From UBA830 sp002295635 (GTDB taxonomy: Bacteria; Pseudomonadota; Alphaproteobacteria; MPNO01; UBA830): a stretch of 64,000 nucleotides of DNA. Position 1 is the stretch's first letter; each line of letters opens with the position of its first letter. The notes beneath the pieces are model-generated. The model searched no databases. It saw only the letters and a list, made by a program, of their open reading frames with translations, and was not told the origin of the DNA. The position numbers were made by a program, and so were the translations under genes. Below, in pieces: positions 8,114 to 17,702 of the stretch. The DNA lies in assembly GCA_002295635.1 (NCBI GenBank), contig DBHK01000010.1, forward strand, positions 1-64,000, in the 5' to 3' direction.

Positions 8114-8960
8114 TCTGAAGACCTAAATGTGAAGCGTATCCACCAATGAGCTTTTTGGTAACCGCGCCCGGTTGTCCCGAACCCACCTTTTTTCCATCTA
8201 TATCAACAACCGGTATCAGAAAAGCAGTTGAACTCGTCAAAAACGCCTCATCTGCCAACCTTGCCTCCTGGACGCCAAAAGCCCTTTCCTCGACATCAAG
8301 CTGCAGATTATTAGCGATTTTTAAAAGTGAAAGCCGGGTCACTCCATTTAGGATTGAATTTTCCGGCGGATGTGTAAAAATTTTCTGCCCTTTTACGATC
8401 CAAGCATTAGTGGATGCGCCTTCGGTTACGACGCCCGTATCGTTGACCAGCCATGCTTCATAGGCGCCCGCGCGTGCAGCCAGGTCCTTTGCTAATATAT
8501 TTGGCAGCAAGGAAATGGATTTTATATCCGGGCGTCTCCACCGGTTATCCGGCAGAGTAATTACAGAGACCCCCTGCTCAACCCATTCGCGCTTTGGATT
8601 TACAAATGGTCGCAGGGTCATTATCACCGCAGCACGAATCTCATTTGGAATGAGGTGGTTTCGCGGTGCGACCCCTCGAGATATTTGAATATAAAGGCTG
8701 GCGTCCCGCAGGCGATTTAACCGAAGCAATTCAGTAACCTTCATTCTAAATATTTCGATCCCGAATGGCATTTCCATCCGTATTTCACGCAATGACCGTT
8801 TCAACCTATCAAAATGCAGATCTTCGTCTACCATCCGGCTATTGATGACAACAATCACTTCATAAACGCCATCAGCAAACTGGTATCCACGATCCTCTAT
8901 GTGGATTTCCGACAAACTATGGCGGGAATAACGCCCATTAACGTATGATATCCGTGGCAT
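8106..8960 (-). CDS. dat: D-amino-acid transaminase (class IV aminotransferase)
   Basis: A 284-residue pyridoxal-phosphate aminotransferase of fold type IV. The Schiff-base lysine is in DIKSISLLPN (Lys147). The RGVAPRNHLIP segment (from Arg95) matches the RG-x3-R-x-H pattern of D-amino-acid transaminases rather than branched-chain ones, and EGASTNAWIV contacts the cofactor phosphate. It would interconvert D-alanine and D-glutamate with their keto acids. It starts 11 bases after trkA and overlaps the HAD phosphatase gene. Confidence 0.88.
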   Translation of the reverse strand: MPRISYVNGRYSRHSLSEIHIEDRGYQFADGVYEVIVVINSRMVDEDLHFDRLKRSLREIRMEMPFGIEIFRMKVTELLRLNRLRDASLYIQISRGVAPRNHLIPNEIRAAVIMTLRPFVNPKREWVEQGVSVITLPDNRWRRPDIKSISLLPNILAKDLAARAGAYEAWLVNDTGVVTEGASTNAWIVKGQKIFTHPPENSILNGVTRLSLLKIANNLQLDVEERAFGVQEARLADEAFLTSSTAFLIPVVDIDGKKVGSGQPGAVTKKLIGGYASHLGLQNA

Positions 8961-8971
8961 TTTACCCTTAT

Positions 8972-10348
8972 TTAAAAGAATTCAAGGCTGACTGCGAAGA
9001 GCTTTTCGATATCGCGAACCGCTGTCGGTCTCACAAAGATAACGACCCTGTCTCCCGTGTTAACCACAGTATTACTTCGCGGCGTAATCACCTCCTCATC
9101 TCGAACGATCGCGCCAAACATCACCCCTTCAGGTAGTTCCATATCACGGATCTGCTGACCCGCGAGCGAGGAAGTTTCAAGAATTTCCGCTTCCATCATT
9201 TCGCCAAAATCCTCACCTAGGGAATATACCGCTCGAATTCGCCCACGACGAACATGCTGAAGAATAGTCGATGCCGTGATAGATCTCGGGCTAATCACCG
9301 CGTCAACACCCAAGGTAGTTATCAGTGGTGAGTAATTTGTATTGTTTACAAGCGCGATTGCCCGCTGAGCTCCATGTCGTTTTGCCAGGAGAGAACCCAA
9401 TATATTTGTCTCGTCGTCGTTGGTAACCGCGACAATGGCCTCTGTTACCGCTACTCCGGCTTCCTCGAGTATAGAGGGCTCTAGCGCATTGCCGTTGATA
9501 ACCGTGGTATCCGGCAAGTCACGAGCCGCGCGCTCGGCTCCTTCCCGGCTCGCCTCAATGATGCGCGCGTGGACACCCGGGTGTTCATTCCGGATCATCT
9601 CTGCCAGAAAAATGCCAACGTTCCCGCCACCAGCAATAATTATCCTTCGTGCCTGTCGCTCTTCATGTCCAAAAACCGTCATCGCACGCGGGACGTGCTC
9701 ATTGTCCGCGACGAAATATACGTCATCGCCAACAAACATTTGTTCGTCGGCGTTAGCAACGATGATTTTTCCATCCCGAATAATGCCTACAATTACAATG
9801 TGGAGATCGGGGAAAACCCCCGTCAATTGACGAAGTGGGGTATTGATAACTGGGCAGTCATCATTGCACCGGACACCAATAACCCGCACCTTTCCGTCGA
9901 CCATCGGAATGGTATCAAAAGCACCCGGAACAACGAGATCCCGGGAAATTGCCCGCGCAACCTCTAGCTCAGGTGAAATAATCACATCGATGGGCATATT
10001 TTCCCGGCTAAATAAATCTGCCCAAATCGGCCGCAAATAACCCTGGTTCCGAACACGAGCCAGCTTGGTCGGCACGTTAAAAAGGGAGTGAGCTACTTGA
10101 CAAGCGACCATGTTCACTTCGTCCGACTGAGTGACGGCAATCAGCAGATCTGCGTCAGCCGCGTTCGCTCGTTCGAGTACATCCGGATAAGATGCAAAAC
10201 CCTGTAATGACTGCACGTCAAGAGATTCGTTAACCGAGCGAATATTCTCCTCAGATGAATCCACAACAGTAACATCATGGTTCTCAAGTGATAACTGACG
10301 CGCGATGTGATAGCCTACCTGGCCAGCGCCACAAACTATTACTCTCAT
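8972..10348 (-). CDS. trkA: Trk potassium-uptake regulatory subunit TrkA
   Basis: A 458-residue peripheral membrane regulator that binds NAD(H) and gates the TrkH/TrkG potassium channel. It is a tandem duplication of an RCK_N plus RCK_C unit: VIVCGAGQVGYHIA at the N-terminus and IIIAGGGNVGIFLAE near residue 233 are the two dinucleotide folds. No trkH gene is in the window. It follows ntrX by only 6 bases in the ntr series, a conserved alphaproteobacterial arrangement. Confidence 0.96.
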   Translation of the reverse strand: MRVIVCGAGQVGYHIARQLSLENHDVTVVDSSEENIRSVNESLDVQSLQGFASYPDVLERANAADADLLIAVTQSDEVNMVACQVAHSLFNVPTKLARVRNQGYLRPIWADLFSRENMPIDVIISPELEVARAISRDLVVPGAFDTIPMVDGKVRVIGVRCNDDCPVINTPLRQLTGVFPDLHIVIVGIIRDGKIIVANADEQMFVGDDVYFVADNEHVPRAMTVFGHEERQARRIIIAGGGNVGIFLAEMIRNEHPGVHARIIEASREGAERAARDLPDTTVINGNALEPSILEEAGVAVTEAIVAVTNDDETNILGSLLAKRHGAQRAIALVNNTNYSPLITTLGVDAVISPRSITASTILQHVRRGRIRAVYSLGEDFGEMMEAEILETSSLAGQQIRDMELPEGVMFGAIVRDEEVITPRSNTVVNTGDRVVIFVRPTAVRDIEKLFAVSLEFF

Positions 10349-10354
10349 TCTCTT

Positions 10355-11776
10355 CTACTCCGCAGTACCGGAGACCGGTTCACCAGCCCGGTCAGCGATA
10401 TCCCGGTTGGTAACGCCCAGCGTCTTAAGCTTTCGGTGAAGCGCAGACCGCTCCATACCGATAAATCGCGCCGTTCGCGAGACATTTCCACCGAATCGCG
10501 ATACCTGAGCAAGCAAGTATTGACGCTCAAAATTCTCCCGGGCCTCTCGAAGCGGCAATGACATAATTTTAGCTCCCCCCCTGAACCCAGCCATAACGGA
10601 AGCCCTGGTACCTAAATCAGGTGGCAGATTATCAACGCCGACTTCCTCCTCAGGCCCTCCGGGTGCCATGATTAGTATCCAATCAACGGCGTTTCGCAGT
10701 TGCCGGACATTTCCGGGCCAGTCACATGCCTGTAGAGCGACCATCGCTTCGCTAGAAATCATCCTCGGAGACACGCCTGAATTACTTGCCGATCGTTCCA
10801 TAAAATGTTCGATCAACACGGGAATATCATCTGGCCGATCCTTTAAGGGCAGAATTTCTATTGGGACGACGTTAAGACGGTAGAATAGATCCTGGCGGAA
10901 ATTTCCAGCCGCCATTTCCGCTTCCATATCGTGGTTTGTCGAGGCAATTACCCGCACATCGACCTCGACAAGTTTGTCACCACCAACACGCGTAAATGTC
11001 TGTTCCTGCAGGACGCGAACAATCTTACCCTGCGTTTCAAGCGGCATGTCACTGACTTCGTCCAACAGCAAAGTACCCCCATTCGCTTGTTCGAGCGTAC
11101 CCACTTTGGCAATTCCATCTGGTTCAACGGATTCCTCGCCAAACAATTCTACTTCCATTCGGTCCGGGTTCATTGCCGCGCAGTTAAGAACAATAAACGG
11201 ACCATCGGCACGGCTTGACATGCGATGTAACTGCCGGGCGAAAACCTCTTTCCCTACGCCCGGTGGCCCCGAAATCAAGACCCGACTATCGGTTGGCGCA
11301 ACCCTCTCCAATGAGCCGCGTAACTGTTTCATCGCAGCCGACGCCGCAACCACGTCTTTAACTTCGCTTGTTTGTTTCCGCAGTTGTTCGTTTTCTTTTT
11401 GTAACTTAGAATTTTCGAGTGCATTTTTTACAGTCAAAATAAGTCGATCGGCCTTGAAGGGTTTCTCGATAAAATCATATGCGCCTAACTTTATTGCGTT
11501 GACAGCGGTCTCAACGTTGCCGTGGCCACTAATCATAATTACCGGAATATCAACAAAATCCGTGTAGACTTTCTCCAGCATTTCCATACCATCAAGGTTG
11601 CTGCCTTCAAGCCAGATATCAAGGATTAGCAGATCCGGAAGCTTTTCCCGGATAGCAGATAGAGCTCCGTCGCTACTAGACGCCGTCCTACAATTGTAAC
11701 CCTCATCCTCGAGGATCGCCGCAATTAAGCTGCTGATATCATCTTCATCATCGATAACTAGAATTTCTTGGGGCAT
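10355..11776 (-). CDS. ntrX: Response regulator NtrX
   Basis: A 473-residue response regulator, partner of the NtrY sensor, linked to nitrogen, redox and envelope control in alphaproteobacteria. It has a receiver domain with phospho-acceptor Asp53 (LILDIW), a AAA+ domain with Walker A GPPGVGKE (about 170-177), and a C-terminal Fis-type helix-turn-helix (about 415-455). The sigma-54-contact motif GAFTGA is missing: after ELFGEE the sequence goes through SVEPDGIAKVG to the next helix. This suggests it does not activate sigma-54 promoters. It begins 3 bases after ntrY. Confidence 0.95.
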   Translation of the reverse strand: MPQEILVIDDEDDISSLIAAILEDEGYNCRTASSSDGALSAIREKLPDLLILDIWLEGSNLDGMEMLEKVYTDFVDIPVIMISGHGNVETAVNAIKLGAYDFIEKPFKADRLILTVKNALENSKLQKENEQLRKQTSEVKDVVAASAAMKQLRGSLERVAPTDSRVLISGPPGVGKEVFARQLHRMSSRADGPFIVLNCAAMNPDRMEVELFGEESVEPDGIAKVGTLEQANGGTLLLDEVSDMPLETQGKIVRVLQEQTFTRVGGDKLVEVDVRVIASTNHDMEAEMAAGNFRQDLFYRLNVVPIEILPLKDRPDDIPVLIEHFMERSASNSGVSPRMISSEAMVALQACDWPGNVRQLRNAVDWILIMAPGGPEEEVGVDNLPPDLGTRASVMAGFRGGAKIMSLPLREARENFERQYLLAQVSRFGGNVSRTARFIGMERSALHRKLKTLGVTNRDIADRAGEPVSGTAE

Positions 11777-11779
11777 CGG

Positions 11780-14047
11780 TTAGCCATCCCCCGCGATGGA
11801 AGGGTCAGCTTTTCCCTTGCGTTCGAATAGGGGAATCTTGACTTCAACCCGGGCACCGTTCACTTCCCCGTCTTCCAATCGAAGTCCCGCGCCGTGATCC
11901 TCCAAAATGGTTTTGACTATCGCAAGGCCTAAACCTGTTCCTTTGGTCCTTGAAGTTACATAAGGTTCAGTCAAGCGATCCGGCGCGCCCGGGGGCAATC
12001 CCGTGCCGTTATCAAGGACTTCAATCAACGCGTCTTCACCTAACACCGAAACTTTGATGCAAACCTCCCCTGGAGAGGATTCGGCTTGTACCTGCCTTCG
12101 GCCATCAATCGCGTCAAGAGCATTCTGGAGTAGATTGGTCATTACCTGAGAGAGCTGGCGGGGGTCCGCAGAAATCCAAACGGGCTCATCGGGAAACTTA
12201 AGATCGAAACGGATTTCGGGATGAGCGTTTCGCGGAAGTACTACCGCCTCTTTGCATATTGAAACAAGATTGGTTTCCTCCATTTCGGGCCGCGGCATAC
12301 GGGCGAAAGACGAAAACTCGTCGACCATCCGACCGATATCACCCACTTGGCGAATTATGGTGTCCGTGCAATTGGAAAATGTGTCGGGGTCAGAGGTAAT
12401 CTCCGATAAATACTTCCGCCGGAGACGCTCAGCAGATAGCTGAATAGGTGTAAGAGGATTTTTTATTTCATGTGCAATCCGGCGAGCGACATCCGACCAA
12501 GCGGCTTTCCGTTGCGCTCCGACAAGTTCAGTGATGTCGTCAAAGGTTACTACGAAACCAACAATTCTGTCCGAAACTACGTCCGCAGCGACACGAACAA
12601 ATAAAGTGCTGGGACGTCGCTTACCTTGGATTATCACCTGCGCCTCAACGAGGGAATTGGGCCGAACGGTAGTTCTACTAATGAGGTCATTGAACTCGGG
12701 TACGACATCCCCGATCATATTTCCTATCTCGCTATCAAGGTTCTTGGATAATAAAGAGTTTGCCGACCTATTAGCGAGGTTGATACGGCCGTTTTCGTCC
12801 ACCCCTATAACCCCCGCCGATACCCCCCCCAAAACCGTTTCAATAAAGTGCCGCCGTTCATCTAGTTGACGATTGGCCTCAACAAGTTCATGCCGCTGCC
12901 CCTCAAGTTGGTCAGTCATCCGATTAAACGCTCGGCTGAGTAGCCCAAGTTCATCCGAGTTTGGTTCTTCCCGAACGCGAGTGGACAAGTCCCCCTCACG
13001 GACCCTTTCCGCCGCAGATGCTAGGTCAGAAATCGGCCGTGACAGCCTGTTTGCAAATACTAACCCGATCCAAATAGCAACGAACAGCAGCAGCAGACCA
13101 ACCAGAATGAAAATCATCGCAAAAGTGATTTCGATCGTTGACCTGCGCCCCTCTATCTCTTCGTATTCACGCGCGGCCCGTTGTGTTTTATCTATGTGCT
13201 CTAAAACATTGGGCTCGACGTATCTGCCCACGTAAAGGAATGTGTCAACAATCCTATCTAGTTTGATTACGGCGCGCAGCCGATCGTCAGTTTCGCTCGT
13301 TAATATAACTACCTCCCCCTTCCGCGCCCGTTCTATAGCATTGAGAGAGACAGGTCCTCGATCGAGAACAAAACCTAGACTCCATTGTGCCAACACCCTG
13401 GCCGAACCGTCCAAAAGATAGATCTCGCTCAGGTTGCGTATCATTCCCTGCGCTGCGAGGAGACGCTGAAACTGCCTAGGGCTTTCGTCAAGCAAAGGTA
13501 TTGCTGGGTCAAGGTCACGCGCGATAGACAGGACATCGCCTCGAATAACCTGTTGGTGCTCTTTCAAATAAGCGGCAGCAACAGCCCGGGAGTCGATAAT
13601 CGCAGTGCGAACTCTCTCACTAAACCAGTTTTCCATTCCATAATTAAAGAAAAAGGCGGAAAATCCTGACACTACAATTGCCGGTGCAAGCGCGATCAGG
13701 CTAAACAATACCACCAATCGCGTGTGAAGGCGCGAGCCTACCTGTCCACGCCGGCGCTCCATCCAAAGGCCCACAAGGTTCCGCGCAACAACCAATCCCA
13801 ACAGTAAAAACACGACAAGGTCTATCTGAAGTAGAACCAAGATGGTGCGTGTGTCCACGCCAAAAGGTGACGTGCCGGTTATCGCCGCGTATGTCGCAAA
13901 GGCTGACGCAAGCGCAACAATAGTCAGGAGTATTGCAAGCCTTCGAGCAAGGCTATATCGGTCATTGACTGCCGACAGCCATGCATAGGCTCCCGCCGCC
14001 CGGGACATAGGAGGCGGCACTTTTATTGGTCGTTCCGCGTCTGCCAC
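11780..14047 (-). CDS. ntrY: Sensor histidine kinase NtrY
   Basis: A 755-residue membrane histidine kinase. Several hydrophobic segments occupy the first third (about 35-60, 70-105, 115-135 and 310-335) with a periplasmic loop between the last two. HAMP (about 335-390), PAS (about 400-500), a HisKA phospho-acceptor box ARRIAHEIKNPLTP and an ATPase domain with DNGTGLPPG and GTGLGLAIVK follow. It pairs with NtrX directly behind it. The family senses redox or nitrogen signals; the ligand is not evident here. It starts 33 bases after ntrC. Confidence 0.95.
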   Translation of the reverse strand: MADAERPIKVPPPMSRAAGAYAWLSAVNDRYSLARRLAILLTIVALASAFATYAAITGTSPFGVDTRTILVLLQIDLVVFLLLGLVVARNLVGLWMERRRGQVGSRLHTRLVVLFSLIALAPAIVVSGFSAFFFNYGMENWFSERVRTAIIDSRAVAAAYLKEHQQVIRGDVLSIARDLDPAIPLLDESPRQFQRLLAAQGMIRNLSEIYLLDGSARVLAQWSLGFVLDRGPVSLNAIERARKGEVVILTSETDDRLRAVIKLDRIVDTFLYVGRYVEPNVLEHIDKTQRAAREYEEIEGRRSTIEITFAMIFILVGLLLLFVAIWIGLVFANRLSRPISDLASAAERVREGDLSTRVREEPNSDELGLLSRAFNRMTDQLEGQRHELVEANRQLDERRHFIETVLGGVSAGVIGVDENGRINLANRSANSLLSKNLDSEIGNMIGDVVPEFNDLISRTTVRPNSLVEAQVIIQGKRRPSTLFVRVAADVVSDRIVGFVVTFDDITELVGAQRKAAWSDVARRIAHEIKNPLTPIQLSAERLRRKYLSEITSDPDTFSNCTDTIIRQVGDIGRMVDEFSSFARMPRPEMEETNLVSICKEAVVLPRNAHPEIRFDLKFPDEPVWISADPRQLSQVMTNLLQNALDAIDGRRQVQAESSPGEVCIKVSVLGEDALIEVLDNGTGLPPGAPDRLTEPYVTSRTKGTGLGLAIVKTILEDHGAGLRLEDGEVNGARVEVKIPLFERKGKADPSIAGDG

Positions 14048-14080
14048 ATCATATCCATTTGATCGCCGTTAACCATTTGG

Positions 14081-15520
14081 TCACTGCAAACCACGAATAA
14101 CTTCTATATCTAGGTCTCGGATCTTCTTTCTCAGAGTATTGCGATTCAAACCCAGAATTTCAGAAGCTCGTATCTGATTTCCTCCGGTCGCACTTAGTGT
14201 AAGTGTGATCAAGGGCTGCTCCATCTCGCGTAAAATCCGCATATATAAACCCTTTGACGGTACACCCCCATCAGACTCCGAGAAAGTACGTTCCAGATGC
14301 CGGTAAATTGCTTCGGAAAGAGTTTCATCTTCATCTTTAACACCCCGGCCTGCCGAATAGGCCCCGGAAAGCTCCTGTCGGACAATTTCACTGGAAATTG
14401 TATCGTCGGCATATAGAGCTGCAAGCCGTTGAATAAGGTTTTCCAATTCTCGTACGTTACCGGACCATGTATGGCCCATCAAAATCGCCATTGCGTCAGG
14501 CTCAAGGGTCTTAAACGCAAGGCCATTTTCGGCACCTCGAGCAAAGAAATGGCCCACCAATTCTTGAATATCCTCCGTACGCTCGCGCAGCGGCGGTAAC
14601 CTTATCGGCACGACATTAAGGCGGTAGTATAGATCCTCGCGAAAGCGTCCCTGGCGGACCTCATGCAATAAATCTCGGTGTGTTGCAGCAACAATGCGGA
14701 CGTCCGCTTTTATGGGAGTGCGGCCGCCAAGGGTAGTGTATTCACCTTCCTGCAGAACGCGCAGCAGTCGTGTTTGCGCATCTAGCGGCATGTCACCGAT
14801 TTCATCAAGGAACAGTGTTCCGCGCTGCGCCTGTTCAAATCTACCGATCCCGCGCGTCGTCGCACCGGTGAATGCACCACGCTCATATCCAAAAAGTTCT
14901 GCTTCCACTAATTCACGAGGTATCGCCGCCATATTAATCGCGACAAACGGACCGTTACGGCGTTTCCCGTAATCGTGCAACGCCCGTGCGACCAGTTCTT
15001 TTCCAGTCCCAGATTCGCCATTCACCATAACTGTCAAATCGGTTGTCATCAAACGGGCTAGAACCCGATATATGTTCTGCATCGGCGCAGATCGGCCAAT
15101 AAGAGGTAATTTTTCAATCTGCTGCGCCGGGACCACCGGAACCGTATCCGTTCTTTCACGCAGTGCGCGCTCCACCACTGCCAAAAGCTCTGGCAAATCG
15201 AAGGGTTTAGGCAGATATTCGTATGCACCACGCTCATTAGCCTTCACCGCTGTAAGCAGCGTGCTTTGCGCACTCATCACAATCACTTTTAGTTCAGGCC
15301 GGAATTCCCTGATCCGAAGAACTAGATCTAACCCGTTTTCGTCTGGCATGATGACATCGGTAATTACGAGATCCCCCTCTCCACCCGCTACCCATGACCA
15401 TAGTGTCCGCGCATTTCCCGAAACCTTTACGTCGTAACCTTCTCGGATCAAGGCGCGCTCTAGAACTGTTCGGATAGCCCGGTCATCATCGGCGATTAAA
15501 ACAGTAGATATCTCGCTCAT
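14081..15520 (-). CDS. ntrC: Nitrogen regulation response regulator NtrC
   Basis: A 479-residue sigma-54 activator. The receiver domain has phospho-acceptor Asp55 (LVITDVIMPD). The AAA+ domain has Walker A GESGTGKE, the intact sigma-54 loop ERGAFTGAT and LFLDEIGDMP. The C-terminal Fis-type helix-turn-helix ends RASEILGLNRNTLRKKI. I chose the ATG at 15520, which overlaps the ntrB stop as ATGA and follows GGAAG, over an upstream in-frame ATG. It would activate glnA and nitrogen-scavenging genes when phosphorylated by NtrB. Confidence 0.97.
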   Translation of the reverse strand: MSEISTVLIADDDRAIRTVLERALIREGYDVKVSGNARTLWSWVAGGEGDLVITDVIMPDENGLDLVLRIREFRPELKVIVMSAQSTLLTAVKANERGAYEYLPKPFDLPELLAVVERALRERTDTVPVVPAQQIEKLPLIGRSAPMQNIYRVLARLMTTDLTVMVNGESGTGKELVARALHDYGKRRNGPFVAINMAAIPRELVEAELFGYERGAFTGATTRGIGRFEQAQRGTLFLDEIGDMPLDAQTRLLRVLQEGEYTTLGGRTPIKADVRIVAATHRDLLHEVRQGRFREDLYYRLNVVPIRLPPLRERTEDIQELVGHFFARGAENGLAFKTLEPDAMAILMGHTWSGNVRELENLIQRLAALYADDTISSEIVRQELSGAYSAGRGVKDEDETLSEAIYRHLERTFSESDGGVPSKGLYMRILREMEQPLITLTLSATGGNQIRASEILGLNRNTLRKKIRDLDIEVIRGLQ

Positions 15521-16644
15521 GATTTTTCTTCCATTCCTGATCCACCATCCTGACACATTGGGAGTCGAAGCCGAAACTCGGTCCCCGTGTCCGCCGTATC
15601 GAATTCAATTATTCCGCCATGGTCTCCGACAACTTTCGCTGCAAGCGCCATACCGAGACCCGATCCGTCAGATTTTGATGTCACAAACGGGTCAAACAAA
15701 TTTTCGGCCACGTCTGGGGAAATTCCTCGACCGTTGTCTATGACGGCCACCAATAAAGGTAGTTGTATCTGCGTCCCACCTCCGGGCAGCGCCAATCGGA
15801 CACTGTGCTGGTACGCTGTCCGAAGAATAATTTTTCCTTCGTTTTCAGTAACCGCTTCGCAAGCGTTTTTAACCACGTTCAATAAGGCCTGGATCAGCTG
15901 ATCTGCATTTCCATGCACTGGTGGTAAAGAAGGGTCGTATTCTTCAACAAAGTATACGTGTCGACCGAATCCCGCTTCCGCGACTTGGCGTACCCTCTCC
16001 AAGATCTGATGGATGTTAACGGCCGTCCTGTCGATTGTGGCGTCAGAGAACAATCCCATACTATCGACAAGGTCACAGATCCGATCGGTTTCCTCACAAA
16101 TAAGTCGTGTGAGACCAAGATCTTCGTCACTGGATACCGACCGCTCAAGCAACTGCGCCGCGCCGCGGATACCTGATAACGGGTTTTTCACTTCATGGGC
16201 AAGGACAGCCGCCAAACCGTTAACCGATCGCGCTGCATTTCGATGTGTAATCTGACTATTTATCTGCCGCGCAATTGACTGTTCATGAAGTGAAATAACA
16301 GTCAGATCGTATCCGTCTCCGAGGGGCGCCGCGGTTATAGCCAGATTTCTAGTGCCTCCTTCAAAGAAGGATAGCGATACATCATACTCAGAAATGCTTT
16401 TTTGGCCCTGTAAAGCTTGCGATACTAACGACAGTAGCGGGCTATGCGGAGGCATAATCTCCTCCAGATTTAACCCCGTCAATCCATTTGCACCGTGCCC
16501 GAAAAATTGCTCAGCAGCAATATTAAGAAAACGGATACGCATAGCTGAATCGACGGCCAAAACAGCGAATGGAAGTGCACCGAGGATCATATCAGAATCA
16601 AGTGGACGTAAGGAAAAACCGCCTGATTCTATCAACGAAGACAT
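15517..16644 (-). CDS. ntrB: Nitrogen regulation sensor histidine kinase NtrB
   Basis: A 375-residue soluble histidine kinase/phosphatase, normally controlled by PII proteins. A PAS domain occupies about residues 20-120. The HisKA box is VLAHEVKNPLSGIRGAAQ, and the ATPase domain has DNGRGI and SDGSGLGMALAAKV. The ATG at 16644 shares a base with the dusB stop (TGATG), so translation is coupled; this decided the start. The 3' end overlaps ntrC by four bases. Confidence 0.96.
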   Translation of the reverse strand: MSSLIESGGFSLRPLDSDMILGALPFAVLAVDSAMRIRFLNIAAEQFFGHGANGLTGLNLEEIMPPHSPLLSLVSQALQGQKSISEYDVSLSFFEGGTRNLAITAAPLGDGYDLTVISLHEQSIARQINSQITHRNAARSVNGLAAVLAHEVKNPLSGIRGAAQLLERSVSSDEDLGLTRLICEETDRICDLVDSMGLFSDATIDRTAVNIHQILERVRQVAEAGFGRHVYFVEEYDPSLPPVHGNADQLIQALLNVVKNACEAVTENEGKIILRTAYQHSVRLALPGGGTQIQLPLLVAVIDNGRGISPDVAENLFDPFVTSKSDGSGLGMALAAKVVGDHGGIIEFDTADTGTEFRLRLPMCQDGGSGMEEKS

Positions 16645-17630
16645 CAGACACTCCTCCCTTCCCATTCGCCATCAAAGAAATAATTTATTTCATCCTGCAC
16701 TAACGATAGGTTTTCTAACCTATTGATATTATGTCGGAATTCTTTTGAAAATTTATAGCCTTGGCTATACCAGGCGAGGTGCTTACGTGCTATTCGAAGG
16801 CCACGATAAGTTCCAAAATATTCTAGCATATCCTCGAAATGACCGCGAACTATCTGGGCCCGCTCGGGTAGTGAAGGATCAGCCACCCGTTCCCCAGTTA
16901 ATAGGTATTGAACAACTTGACCAGGAAACCAAGGACGTCCGGTGGCCCCTCGGCCGATCATCACACCGGCCGCACCGGATTGATATACGGCTTTATCCAC
17001 ATCATCCAAGGTCTGAATATCACCATTCGCAATAACCGGTATTGACACCGCATCTGTCACATTGCGGATAAATCTCCAATCCGCTGTTCCTGTGTACATT
17101 TGACACCTCGTGCGGCCATGCACAGTGATAAGTTGAACGCCCTCATTTTCAGCTATTCTCGCTAGTTCCGGAGCATTAAGGCTATTCTCATCCCACCCTT
17201 TCCGCATTTTTAAAGTTACTGGAACATCCACGGCGTTAACGGTGGCCTCAATAATCTTCCGCGCGTGATCGAGATCCCGCATCAGCGCCGAACCAGATTG
17301 TTTATTGACAACCTTCTTAACTGGACACCCCATATTAATATCGATTATGGCGGCCCCACGATCGACATTCATCTTTGCCGCTTCGGCCATAATCACCGGC
17401 TCGTAGCCGGCGAGTTGTACCGCAATAGGCTCCTCATCAACCAAATTCGAGGTCATTTTCAGAGTTTTTTGGTTGGCATGGACCATGGCTTGGCTAGCGA
17501 TCATCTCTGAAACGACCAGTCCAGCGCCCCATTTCCTTACCAGCCTCCTGAACGGCAGATCGGAAATACCGGACATTGGCGCCAGAATCACCGGCGATTC
17601 TAGCACAACAGATCCAATGCGGATGGGCAT
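16644..17630 (-). CDS. dusB: tRNA-dihydrouridine synthase DusB
   Basis: A 328-residue FMN-dependent enzyme that reduces uridines in the tRNA D-loop. It is a TIM barrel with the N-terminal APMSGISDLPFRRL FMN site and the active-site cysteine in NMGCPVKK. Phosphate-binding loops ANGDI and IGRGATGRPW follow, then a short helical tRNA-binding domain. Coupling of dus to ntrB is the standard alphaproteobacterial order (historically nifR3). Confidence 0.96.
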   Translation of the reverse strand: MPIRIGSVVLESPVILAPMSGISDLPFRRLVRKWGAGLVVSEMIASQAMVHANQKTLKMTSNLVDEEPIAVQLAGYEPVIMAEAAKMNVDRGAAIIDINMGCPVKKVVNKQSGSALMRDLDHARKIIEATVNAVDVPVTLKMRKGWDENSLNAPELARIAENEGVQLITVHGRTRCQMYTGTADWRFIRNVTDAVSIPVIANGDIQTLDDVDKAVYQSGAAGVMIGRGATGRPWFPGQVVQYLLTGERVADPSLPERAQIVRGHFEDMLEYFGTYRGLRIARKHLAWYSQGYKFSKEFRHNINRLENLSLVQDEINYFFDGEWEGRSV

Positions 17631-17702
17631 TATTTAGGCAGCGTTTTTTTCGTGATGAAAAGGTAGGCAACCTTAACTCTGACAGGCAAAAAAATCAATC
17701 AG

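Noticed and set aside
10974..11567. Rightward 197-codon frame
   Set aside because: Shadow of ntrX; the minus-strand protein is a full-length recognised family member.
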